NCBI GenBank assembly: GCA_029051085.1
Contig: JAIDLK010000039.1
Location: forward strand, 1-7,940
Source of the DNA: Alphaproteobacteria bacterium
GTDB taxonomy: Bacteria; Pseudomonadota; Alphaproteobacteria; Rs-D84
Reading direction: 5' to 3'
Length of the DNA: 7,940 nt
Under the pieces are notes generated by a model. The model saw only the letters and a program-made list of their open reading frames with translations. It ran no database searches and was not told the DNA's origin. The position numbers and the translations under genes were made by a program. The stretch's first letter is position 1. Each line of letters begins with the position of its first letter. This document shows positions 1-7,352 of this stretch, in pieces.

Positions 1-12
1 GAAACCTCACAC

Positions 13-64
13 CGGGTATCACCCGATGCATTGTGAATTATATCAGCAAAGTTGGAATTTGCAA
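13..64 (-). promoter_or_regulatory. Predicted sigma70-type promoter reading off the left edge, with a small hairpin at the RNA 5' end
   Basis: On the minus strand a -35-like TTGCAA (59-64) is followed after 16 bp by a perfect -10 TATAAT (37-42). Transcription would start near position 30-31, just after the infB terminator, so this probably drives a separate gene to the left. The predicted RNA soon forms a 5-bp hairpin, CGGGT-GAT-ACCCG (25 to 13). An ATG at 31-29 lies at the expected start point and its frame is open to the edge (M-H-R-V-I-P-G-V-R-F), so the downstream gene could be a leaderless CDS. A structured RNA is equally possible. Too little sequence is present to identify it. Confidence 0.55.
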
Positions 65-67
65 ATA

Positions 68-91
68 AAAACGCCCCGCATGGGGCGTTTT
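68..91 (-). terminator. Intrinsic terminator of the nusA-infB unit
   Basis: A perfect 10-bp inverted repeat, AAAACGCCCC (68-77) and GGGGCGTTTT (82-91), encloses the tetraloop GCAT. Reading the minus strand, the hairpin begins 11 nt after the infB stop codon and its 3' arm runs into TTTTTATTT, as expected of a rho-independent terminator. On the plus strand the stem is followed by TTTTGCTTTTT, so it may also stop transcripts arriving from the left. It makes infB the last gene of its operon. Confidence 0.93.
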
Positions 92-102
92 GCTTTTTGG
101 TT

Positions 103-2490
103 TTATAACTTGGCGCGAATTTCTTCGACCTCATAACATTCGACGCGGTCGCCTTCTTTTAAGTCATTATACTTATCAAAAGACATACCGAATTCAACGC
201 CGCCGGATACTTCCTTTACCTCGTTCTTTTCACGGCGCAGCTCGCCAATCTTGCCATCATAAATAACGACATTGTTGCGCAGCAGGCGTACGAATGCGTC
301 TTTCTTTACCACGCCCTCAGACATGCGGCAACCGGCCACACGCGTGCCCTTGCCCACGGTAAACAGCGCGATGACATCCGCATATCCGATAAAGTTTTCA
401 CGACGTTCCGGTGCCAGTTTACCCGACAGGATTTCCTTTATCTCGTCCGTGATGCGATATACGACACTGTGATAGCGGATATCGACATTACCACTGCGCG
501 CCATGTCGCGAACCGCCGCGTCGGCACGAACGTTAAACGCGATGATAACCGCACCGGATGCCGTCGCCAGACGGATGTCACCTTCGGTTATCTGGCCGAC
601 ACCTGCCGACATTAACTCTACGGCCGCCTTGTCGCTGTTGATTTCCTTTAACATGTCGGAAATCGCCTCAACAGAACCCTGAACATCGGCACGCAGGATA
701 ACCGGCAGTGTTAGCTTCTTATTCTCGTCACGCTTGGCAAACAGCTCTTCCAGGGATGAACGCTTAATCGCGTTCGCCTTGTCCTTGGCCTTTTGGATGC
801 GATATGCCGCAACCTCGCGCGCTTGGGCATCTGTTTCCATAACACGCAGTTCATCACCCGCGTTCGGAACCGCATCCAATCCCAAGACGACAACAGGCTG
901 GCCCGGCTTTACGGATTTGACACGTTCGCCGGTGGAATTTATCAGACCACGCACGCGGCCGAATGTTTCACCCACAACAAACACATCACCGATTTTCAGC
1001 GTACCCTGGCGCATCAATATTGTTGCAACAGAGCCCAGACCTTTTTCCATTTTCGCCTCAACCACATATGCAACGGCCGGCATGTCGGCATCCGCCTTTA
1101 AGTCCATCATTTCCGCCTGAAGCAAAATGGCGTCTTCCAATTTATCCAGACCTATTTTCTTGGTGGCCGATATTTCAACACACTGAATATCACCGCCCAT
1201 TTCTTCGACCTGGACCTCTTGCTGTAACAGGTCGGTCTTTACACGGGTCGGATTCGCCTCTGGCAGGTCAATCTTGTTAATTGCGACAATGAATGGAACC
1301 TTGGCCGCGCGGATGTGGTTAATCGCCTCTATGGTCTGGGGCATGATGGAATCATTGGCCGCAACAACCAAGACAACGATATCAGCCATTTGGGCCCCAC
1401 GGGCGCGCATGGCCGTAAATGTTTCGTGACCCGGCGTGTCAAGGAACGTTATCATCGGGCCGGATTTGGACTGAACCTCGTACGCGGAGACATGCTGGGT
1501 TATGCCGCCGGCCTCGCGCGCGGCAACGTTTGCGTTGCGAAACGCGTCCAACAGTGATGTTTTTCCATGGTCAACGTGACCCACAACTGTTACAACCGGT
1601 GCACGCGGCGTTAAATTTTCCGGATTCGGGCCGCGTTCCAGAATGTCTGCATACGGCTTTACATCAACACGCTTTACCGTGGCGCCGAATTCGGCCGCGA
1701 CCAGTTCGGCGGTATCCGCATCAATAGACTGGTTCTGGGATGCCATCATGCCCATTTCCATTAACTTTTTAACAACGTTGCCGACCTTTTCCGCCATCGC
1801 CGCGGCCAAATCTTTGACCGTGATGGTGTCGCCCAAAACAACCTCGTGCGAGACCTTTTGCGGGGCGGTAAACATGGCGCGCGCCTTTTCACGGAAACGC
1901 TTTAAAGACGCCTCGGACCGGCGACGGTTTGCGCCGCGCAATGCAATCTCGTCGTCATCATCGCCCATGACGATGTCATGCAATGAAATCTTGCCGCCTT
2001 TTTTGAAATCTTTTGACTTGTTGTGCATGTTGCGATTGCCGGGACGTGTATCTTCGTCGTCGGCGCCACCGCGGCCGGGACGCGGGGCGGGCGTGCTGAA
2101 CGTTTTCTGGGGCGCGGCAGCCTTAGGCTTTTCCGGGGCCGGTTTTTCTTCGGCTTCGGCGGCGGCGCTTTCACGGGCGGCCAGCTGCTCTTTGACCTGT
2201 TCATATTCACGCGTTTCCCGCTCTATCTCGGCGGCACGGGCGGCGGCGGCCGCCGCCTCTTGGGCTTCGCGGGCACGACGTTCTTCTTCGCGGGCACGGG
2301 CCGCCTCTAAAACCGCACGCAGCTTTTCATCGGTCGCATTACGTGCAGGCGCGGGCTTGTTCGGTTCTTCGCGCAGTTCACGCGTACCCGGCGCCACGAC
2401 CCGACGACGGCGCTCTACAAAAACGGCATCGCCCTTTTTGCTTGCGACCTGGTCCATAGTCACAGATTTTCCAAGTGTTAATGTTGCCAT
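103..2490 (-). CDS. infB: Translation initiation factor IF-2
   Basis: This 795-residue protein is the GTPase that brings initiator fMet-tRNA to the 30S subunit and promotes 50S joining. Residues 1-40 carry a basic stretch (VERRRR) like that at the start of alphaproteobacterial IF-2. Residues 52-125 are a charged Ala/Glu/Arg-rich linker, probably coiled coil, and 176-181 is an acidic GDDDDE run. An IF2_N-type helical domain spans about 217-270. The GTPase domain shows G1 GHVDHGKT (304-311), a G2 Thr in GGITQH (331), G3 DTPGHE (351-356), G4 NKID (405-408) and G5 SAT (441-443). Domains II, III and the fMet-tRNA-binding C-terminal barrel (about 690-795) follow, so the protein is full length. The ATG at 2490 is preceded by AGGA/GAGG (2498-2502) with 7-8 nt spacing. 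It lies 53 bp after nusA with no terminator between them, so the two are probably cotranscribed. Confidence 0.98.
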   Translation of the reverse strand: MATLTLGKSVTMDQVASKKGDAVFVERRRRVVAPGTRELREEPNKPAPARNATDEKLRAVLEAARAREEERRAREAQEAAAAAARAAEIERETREYEQVKEQLAARESAAAEAEEKPAPEKPKAAAPQKTFSTPAPRPGRGGADDEDTRPGNRNMHNKSKDFKKGGKISLHDIVMGDDDDEIALRGANRRRSEASLKRFREKARAMFTAPQKVSHEVVLGDTITVKDLAAAMAEKVGNVVKKLMEMGMMASQNQSIDADTAELVAAEFGATVKRVDVKPYADILERGPNPENLTPRAPVVTVVGHVDHGKTSLLDAFRNANVAAREAGGITQHVSAYEVQSKSGPMITFLDTPGHETFTAMRARGAQMADIVVLVVAANDSIMPQTIEAINHIRAAKVPFIVAINKIDLPEANPTRVKTDLLQQEVQVEEMGGDIQCVEISATKKIGLDKLEDAILLQAEMMDLKADADMPAVAYVVEAKMEKGLGSVATILMRQGTLKIGDVFVVGETFGRVRGLINSTGERVKSVKPGQPVVVLGLDAVPNAGDELRVMETDAQAREVAAYRIQKAKDKANAIKRSSLEELFAKRDENKKLTLPVILRADVQGSVEAISDMLKEINSDKAAVELMSAGVGQITEGDIRLATASGAVIIAFNVRADAAVRDMARSGNVDIRYHSVVYRITDEIKEILSGKLAPERRENFIGYADVIALFTVGKGTRVAGCRMSEGVVKKDAFVRLLRNNVVIYDGKIGELRREKNEVKEVSGGVEFGMSFDKYNDLKEGDRVECYEVEEIRAKL

Positions 2491-2543
2491 AAACTTATCC
2501 TCGTTTTGTTGTCGTGGCGGGAATACGCCCGCGGTTATTTTAT

Positions 2544-4082
2544 TTATTCTTCATCCTGCTTTATATCATATGCAACTTCACGTGCCTTCATGATAACGCG
2601 ACCGGCAAGACGCGGACTCATCATATCCTCGCCCAGAATTTCAACCAGTTCATCAGATGCCAAGTCCGCCAAATCAGACAGAGACTTTACACCGTTTTCA
2701 CCCAGTTTCATTATTATCGGACGCTTGATGAAATCAAACTTTAACAAATCATCCGACATACCTATTTTATGACCGTTATCCAGATAATCCTGTTCAATCT
2801 TGTCCAGATAGCTCTTGGCACGGGTCTGCAGTTCTGACGCCAGTTCTGCGTTAAATCCTTCGATGGATTCCAGCTCTGCGATGTCGACAAAGGCAATTTC
2901 CTCTATCGTACGGAAACCTTCGGTAATCAGCAGGTGCGCAATCATTTCATCGACGTCAAGACCCTTAATAAACAGTTCCGTCTTTTCCTTGAATTCCTTG
3001 GCACGGCGTTCCTGTTCTGTCTGCTCGTTCATAACATCAATGTTCCAACCGGTCAGCTGGGACGCAAGACGTACATTCTGGCCGCGACGACCAATGGCCA
3101 GCGACTGCTGATCTTCTGTTACAACAACAGCCGCGGTACGGGTGTCTTCGTCAACGATAATCTTGGCTACCTTGGCCGGCTGCATCGCGTTAACGATAAA
3201 TACCGCCGGGTCTTCGGAATACAGAATAACGTCAATCTTTTCACCGTGGCATTCGTTAATAACAGGCTGAATACGTGTACCCTTTATACCAACCGTCATA
3301 CCAACCGCATCAATGGACGGGTCCTGGGTTTCAACCGCAATCTTGGCATGAGAACCGGGCGCACGGGAAACAGATTTGATTTTAATAACACCTTCGTATA
3401 TTTCAGGAACTTCTTGGACAAACAGCTTTTCCATAAACATCGGATGCGTGCGGGTCAAGAAAATCTGGGGACCGGTGTTGGAACGAGATACATCCATAAT
3501 CAAGGCACGGACACGGTCACCAACCGTCAGGCGCTCGCCCGGAATCAGTTCGGTCCCTTTGATGTAACCTTCGGCCTTGCCGTTGATGTCAACGAATACA
3601 TTGCCAAACTCAATACGCTTTACAACACCGGATACGATATCACCGATATTGTCTTTGAATTCTTCATACTGGCGGCCCTTTTCCGCATCACGAACACGCG
3701 CGGTCATAATCTGTCTGGCGGTCTGAAATGCCATGCGGCCGAATTCAGGCTCCGGCAGGGAATCTTCAACAACATCACCAACATGCGGATTCTTTGCATA
3801 CTTTTTTGCCTGGGCAACCGTTAACATGGTACCGGCATCATATTCTTCGCCCATAGCCTCGGGGGATTCGATAACATCAAACAAGCGCTTTACATAAATA
3901 GCCCCGTTTTTACGGTCAATGTTTGCAACGATATTAAACTCCTCGCCATACTTGTGCTTAGCTATTTTGGCAATCGCAGCCTCCAGTGACTCAATGACTA
4001 TCTCGCGGTCAATCAGCTTTTCCTGGGCCAACGAGTCGATAGCCAACAGCAAATCCTGGCGCGGCATTGAAACAAAAGACAT
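2544..4082 (-). CDS. nusA: Transcription elongation/termination/antitermination factor NusA
   Basis: The 512-residue product binds RNA polymerase and nascent RNA and modulates pausing, termination and antitermination. The order is NusA N-terminal domain (about 8-132), S1 domain (about 146-210, GDIVSGVVKRIEFGNVFVD), the linker LTRTHPMFMEKLF, KH1 with the GxxG loop GIKG (265-268), and KH2 with GRRGQN (331-336). Two helical acidic repeats follow (about 370-425 and 448-500). Two C-terminal repeats and a length near the 495 residues of the E. coli protein indicate an intact long-form NusA. The start at 4082 has AAGGAG (4090-4095) 7 nt upstream; the internal Met6 has no comparable site. It is the first gene of the minus-strand unit, divergent from lptF, with a structured leader. 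KH1 reads VGIKGTRI where many alphaproteobacteria have VGMRGSRV, a conservative change. No rimP precedes it. Confidence 0.97.
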   Translation of the reverse strand: MSFVSMPRQDLLLAIDSLAQEKLIDREIVIESLEAAIAKIAKHKYGEEFNIVANIDRKNGAIYVKRLFDVIESPEAMGEEYDAGTMLTVAQAKKYAKNPHVGDVVEDSLPEPEFGRMAFQTARQIMTARVRDAEKGRQYEEFKDNIGDIVSGVVKRIEFGNVFVDINGKAEGYIKGTELIPGERLTVGDRVRALIMDVSRSNTGPQIFLTRTHPMFMEKLFVQEVPEIYEGVIKIKSVSRAPGSHAKIAVETQDPSIDAVGMTVGIKGTRIQPVINECHGEKIDVILYSEDPAVFIVNAMQPAKVAKIIVDEDTRTAAVVVTEDQQSLAIGRRGQNVRLASQLTGWNIDVMNEQTEQERRAKEFKEKTELFIKGLDVDEMIAHLLITEGFRTIEEIAFVDIAELESIEGFNAELASELQTRAKSYLDKIEQDYLDNGHKIGMSDDLLKFDFIKRPIIMKLGENGVKSLSDLADLASDELVEILGEDMMSPRLAGRVIMKAREVAYDIKQDEE

Positions 4083-4122
4083 TCGTTTTCTCCTTATGTT
4101 ATTTTATGATGCCTTCTTATGA

Positions 4123-4152
4123 TAAGAGCGGGGTTTTTCAACCCCGCCCTTA
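4123..4152 (-). promoter_or_regulatory. Hairpin with GAAA tetraloop in the nusA leader RNA
   Basis: In minus-strand RNA, 4152-4140 pairs with 4135-4123 in a continuous 13-bp stem (12 Watson-Crick pairs and one G.U at 4148/4127) closed by a GAAA loop (4139-4136). On the plus strand the same position is an A/C mismatch, so the stem suits nusA-sense RNA better. It lies between the predicted nusA start point and its Shine-Dalgarno. The sequence after the stem (TCATAAG) has no U-run, so it is not a good intrinsic terminator. A role in leader stability, attenuation or nusA control is possible but inferred. Confidence 0.6.
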
Positions 4153-4161
4153 AAAAACTTT

Positions 4162-4175
4162 TAAGAACATTCTTA
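4162..4175. repeat. 14-bp palindrome at the predicted nusA transcription start
   Basis: TAAGAA (4162-4167) and TTCTTA (4170-4175) are a perfect inverted repeat separated by CA. It touches the -10 box of the predicted nusA promoter and covers its expected start point near 4168. A repressor operator would fit this position. The sequence is AT-rich and short, and it does not match an operator that I recognise. Confidence 0.35.
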
Positions 4176-4203
4176 TTATGGAGCCCGAATCGAGAAAACG
4201 CAA
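4175..4203 (-). promoter_or_regulatory. Predicted nusA-infB promoter
   Basis: On the minus strand a -35-like TTGCGT (4198-4203) and a -10 CATAAT (4175-4180, 5 of 6 matches to TATAAT) are 17 bp apart. The start point would be near 4168, giving a leader of about 85 nt before the nusA ATG. The -35 match is only 3 of 6, so support comes mainly from the -10, the ideal spacing and the position. Confidence 0.5.
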
Positions 4204-4210
4204 GAAAAAT

Positions 4211-4239
4211 TTGACGCGTTTCTTTTTGCGCTTTATACT
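4211..4239 (+). promoter_or_regulatory. Predicted lptF-lptD-surA promoter, implying a leaderless lptF mRNA
   Basis: TTGACG (4211-4216, 5 of 6 matches to TTGACA) and TATACT (4234-4239, 5 of 6 matches to TATAAT) are exactly 17 bp apart. Normal geometry places the start point at 4246-4247, which is the A of the lptF ATG or the base before it. The ATG has no Shine-Dalgarno upstream, which agrees with leaderless translation. The -35 box lies 7 bp from the opposing nusA -35 box. Confidence 0.72.
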
Positions 4240-4246
4240 GGGCGTG

Positions 4247-5305
4247 ATGAAGATTATAAACAGATATTTTTTGCGCCAGCTGACAATGATATTCATTATG
4301 CTGCTGCTGGTACTGACCGGCCTGGCCTGGATGGTGCAGATTATGTCAATGATGAAGTTTCTGCTAAATTACGGGATACAGCTGACCAACTTTCTGGGAT
4401 TAACCATGCTGATGGTGCCCTTTATTGTTTCAATTATCATCCCTTTCGTAACGTTTATTGCCGTTATTTCCGTTTATAATAAAATGATTTCAGATAATGA
4501 AATTACAGTTATGGCGGCATCAAGCCTGTCACCAGGACAGATTGCACGACCCGCACTGATTATGGCGACAGTCTTAACAGCGGTGCACTTTGTGCTTAAC
4601 ATGTGGATTGTGCCAACATCACAGGGAACTTTTTATGACACACAGTGGAATCTGCGGTATGGGTTGGCGCATATGAAACTGCAAGAAGCGGCGTTTACGG
4701 AAATGTCAAACGGACTGGTGGTATATGTGGATAAAGTATCGGGACATGATTTGTCACAGGTAATGCTGTCTGATATGCGTGATGAAAACAACCAGATAAC
4801 CATATTCGCAGAAAAGGGAAAATTGGTATCAACATTACGCGGATTGTCCATTGTTATGACAAACGGCTCTTTAATGGCATCGGGCAATGCCACAACGGTC
4901 GGAACATTCGAAAGCTTTGATATGGATTTAAACGTCGCCGACAAGGGTATGGGCGGCAGTTTTCGCGTACGCAGAATCCCGACAATGGAACTGATAGACG
5001 ATATTCTTAATTCCCCAAACAAAAAGCAGCACAAGGCGGTGCTATCCGAGCTGTGCTCACGACTGTACGGCCCCATTATGAATCTGCTGCTGGCGGCGTT
5101 GTGTACGGCCATATTGCTGCGTTCATCATTGCTGCGCCGCCGCGCCAGCTTTGCACCGGCCGTCGCCGTTGCGGCAATGGCGGTTGTTATGGCGGCCTTT
5201 ATGTCCGCATCAAACATGGTTTCGTCCATAACACAGTTCATCGCACTGGGCGGGCTGATAATTGCAATGCTGGCGGGGGTACTGTTTGTATTGTATAAAA
5301 AATGA
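4247..5305 (+). CDS. lptF: LptF-type LPS export ABC transporter permease
   Basis: An inner-membrane subunit of the LptB2FG complex, which extracts LPS and passes it to the periplasmic Lpt bridge. From Met at 4247 it is 352 residues. Three N-terminal membrane helices (about 13-32, 53-77, 103-123) are followed by a periplasmic beta-jellyroll (about 125-240) and three C-terminal helices (about 275-293, 302-320, 328-350), the LptF/LptG fold. The cytoplasmic segment DNEITVMAASSLSP (83-96) resembles the LptB-contacting region. The pattern LTG-x2-W-x2-Q near residue 30 and FIAV-x4-NK point to LptF rather than LptG. The frame is open upstream to an ATG at 4178, but those 23 extra codons span the predicted promoter and the family normally begins like MKIINRYFLRQ, so 4247 is preferred. 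It is first in its operon and its TGA overlaps the lptD ATG. Confidence 0.88.
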   Translation: MKIINRYFLRQLTMIFIMLLLVLTGLAWMVQIMSMMKFLLNYGIQLTNFLGLTMLMVPFIVSIIIPFVTFIAVISVYNKMISDNEITVMAASSLSPGQIARPALIMATVLTAVHFVLNMWIVPTSQGTFYDTQWNLRYGLAHMKLQEAAFTEMSNGLVVYVDKVSGHDLSQVMLSDMRDENNQITIFAEKGKLVSTLRGLSIVMTNGSLMASGNATTVGTFESFDMDLNVADKGMGGSFRVRRIPTMELIDDILNSPNKKQHKAVLSELCSRLYGPIMNLLLAALCTAILLRSSLLRRRASFAPAVAVAAMAVVMAAFMSASNMVSSITQFIALGGLIIAMLAGVLFVLYKK

Positions 5306-7320
5306 AGCGCGCTTATATAACCATTTTATCCGCTATTGCATGTGGCGCGGCAAACGCGGCATCTGTTGATTTTGATCAGCCAAAGACGATTATCGCGGAC
5401 AAAATCGAATATGACATAAAATCCGAATCCATCCAGACATCCGGAAAAACAGAAATAATAAATCAATCCGGCCAGCGCATGACCCTGCGCGACAGCTATA
5501 TATCCAAAGACGGTTCCGCCCTGGCGGGTGATGATATAAAAATATGGCTGGGCCAGCATGTATATGTTGATGCGGAAAATGTCACACGCGAAGGCGACCT
5601 GACCATTGCAAAGGATGCAACATTTACCGCATGCGACGGGTGTGATTCTTATGGCGATGCATGGACGATATCAGCGACAACCGTGCGCCATAACATGGCG
5701 ACACGAATGCTGCGATTTTACAATCCGGTTTTCTGGATATACGGCGTACCGGCATTCTGGTTTCCAATATTTGAAATGCCAGACCCGGGTGTAAAGCATA
5801 AGACCGGTTTTCTGATGCCGGACTTTGAATCCACCAACAAAATGGGAACAATGATAAACATACCGTTTTATGTTTATCTTTCGGAATATCAGGATATGAC
5901 GGTTACACTGGCATATCTGACCCAGGAAAACCCATTGTTTAAAGCAGAACATCGTCTGAACGCGGAACATTCACAATATCGGACACGCGGCTCGTTTACA
6001 CGCAACAAGGACGGTGAAAACCGTTGGCATATTTTCAACAACGATGTTATTCAATTGGGCGAATATGCACGTGCAACAATATTTTTAGAGCGCACCTCTG
6101 ACAAAACATACCTGCAAAAATACGGTTTTTATAATTCCCAGCCCTATCTGGATTCCGGCGCACGACTGGAACTGTTCGGACAATCCGGATACGTGGTATC
6201 CGATGCACATGTATTCCAGGAACTGCGCAGCAGTGGCGGCGGGCGATACTCCACACCGTCGGGTGACATACTGCCAAACATTCGCGGTGTTTGGCAGACC
6301 GCCCCAATTTACGAGGAAACGTATATGACTTTTGGTGCGGATGTATTGGGAATATCCGGGTCCGGCACCGCATCCCAGCGCGTAATCGGTGACGCACGCA
6401 TAACATCACCATGGACACTGTGGGGCGGCAACAGAATAACCGCAAGTCTGGCCGCACGATATGACGTATATAATTTTGATCATGCAGACATGGTTACAGG
6501 GGAAAATTTTACAGGACTAAAAAACCGCTTTCTGCCCAGCGGATATGTTGAGTGGGGCCTGCCGCTGTATCGGCCAGATACAACATGGTCCCAGGTTATA
6601 GAGCCCCGCGCACGCCTAACCGCGATGGCACATACATCACGTGAACAGTTCGCGCTGAACAACGATTCCGCAGGTGCGTTTTTGTCTGATGCCACCCTGT
6701 TCGCCGACAAAAGATTTGCAGGACTTGACCTGTGGGAAAACGGTACATTTGCAGACTATGGCGTTCGCTGGGCCGCATTTAATAATATTAGCGGAAATAC
6801 TTTTGAAGTATTTCTTGGCCAGACATATGATTTCAAAGACCGCGCCGATACAGACCCAAACAGCGGATTCCACAACGGTGCATCCGATTATGTGGGACGC
6901 ATCGGATACAATAACATGAAATGGTTTGATATGTCGTCACGCTTTCGCGTTGACAGGGCGAATTTTTCTTTGCGCCATATGGAAACAACCGGCCGTATCG
7001 GAACCAGCGCAAACTATATATCACTTGGCCATATCTGGTCCCAGCGATTTATAGACGCCCAGACAATGGGTGACGATATTAACGAGGCAACCGTGGGCGC
7101 GGGGATAAAGCTGTCACAGCGATGGGCCGTACAGTGGAACGGAATATATAATATGACGGAACGCGCCTTTCACAGTCATACCGGCGGCATATTCTATAAT
7201 CATCCATGCTATTACATGTCATTGCAGTATCGGCGCGACAACTCTATCAAAGACGACTATGTCGGAACGACAACATATCAGTTTAGAATCGGTATGAGTG
7301 TTGACGGCCAGCAATACTAA
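5302..7320 (+). CDS. lptD: LPS-assembly outer-membrane protein LptD
   Basis: A 672-residue outer-membrane barrel that, with LptE, inserts LPS into the outer leaflet. It begins with a signal peptide, cleavage likely after ANA (residue 19). An OstA/LptA-like beta-jellyroll covers about 28-140 (IIADKIEYD), receiving LPS from the periplasmic bridge. The barrel follows from about 170, with the family block KTGFLMP (167-173), then INIPFYVYLSEYQDMTVT, IEPRARL (433-439) and a C-terminal segment ending in Tyr672, a typical barrel-assembly signal. It is shorter than the 784-residue E. coli protein. Mature cysteines are C111, C114 and C636 only. Its ATG overlaps the lptF stop as ATGA and has no clear Shine-Dalgarno, so translation is probably coupled. 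The next gene, surA-like, encodes a chaperone of the kind that helps LptD fold. Confidence 0.95.
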   Translation: MKRAYITILSAIACGAANAASVDFDQPKTIIADKIEYDIKSESIQTSGKTEIINQSGQRMTLRDSYISKDGSALAGDDIKIWLGQHVYVDAENVTREGDLTIAKDATFTACDGCDSYGDAWTISATTVRHNMATRMLRFYNPVFWIYGVPAFWFPIFEMPDPGVKHKTGFLMPDFESTNKMGTMINIPFYVYLSEYQDMTVTLAYLTQENPLFKAEHRLNAEHSQYRTRGSFTRNKDGENRWHIFNNDVIQLGEYARATIFLERTSDKTYLQKYGFYNSQPYLDSGARLELFGQSGYVVSDAHVFQELRSSGGGRYSTPSGDILPNIRGVWQTAPIYEETYMTFGADVLGISGSGTASQRVIGDARITSPWTLWGGNRITASLAARYDVYNFDHADMVTGENFTGLKNRFLPSGYVEWGLPLYRPDTTWSQVIEPRARLTAMAHTSREQFALNNDSAGAFLSDATLFADKRFAGLDLWENGTFADYGVRWAAFNNISGNTFEVFLGQTYDFKDRADTDPNSGFHNGASDYVGRIGYNNMKWFDMSSRFRVDRANFSLRHMETTGRIGTSANYISLGHIWSQRFIDAQTMGDDINEATVGAGIKLSQRWAVQWNGIYNMTERAFHSHTGGIFYNHPCYYMSLQYRRDNSIKDDYVGTTTYQFRIGMSVDGQQY

Positions 7321-7352
7321 AAACAAAATAAAGAAAAGAAGAGAGGAAAAAC

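Noticed and set aside
2517..2532. GCGGG/CCCGC hairpin between nusA and infB as a terminator
   Set aside because: The stem has only 5 bp with a 6-nt loop and no T-run follows on the minus strand, so readthrough into infB is expected.
1643..2593. Long plus-strand open frame of 316 codons antisense to infB and the nusA end
   Set aside because: It mirrors the Ala/Glu/Arg-rich infB linker, which avoids stops in the opposite frame. Its translation is Ser/Ala/Arg low complexity with no recognisable domain, and infB is unmistakable on the other strand.
2934..3824. Plus-strand open frame of 296 codons antisense to nusA
   Set aside because: The translation is rich in Asn, Arg and Phe with no domain pattern, and it lies fully inside well-conserved nusA.
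4123..4165. Plus-strand intrinsic terminator in the divergent region
   Set aside because: The plus-strand stem carries an A/C mismatch and is followed by an A-run rather than a T-run, and no gene ends here on that strand.
4178..4246. N-terminal extension of lptF from ATG 4178
   Set aside because: These 23 codons contain the predicted -35 and -10 boxes of the lptF promoter, lack a Shine-Dalgarno, and add a basic tail not typical of the family.
4633..5241. Minus-strand open frame of 202 codons antisense to lptF
   Set aside because: It has no recognisable family and shadows the jellyroll and C-terminal helices of lptF, which explain the sequence.
7321..7352. Separate promoter for the surA-like gene
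   Set aside because: The 32-bp purine-rich gap contains no -35/-10 pair; it is explained by the Shine-Dalgarno and intercistronic spacing.
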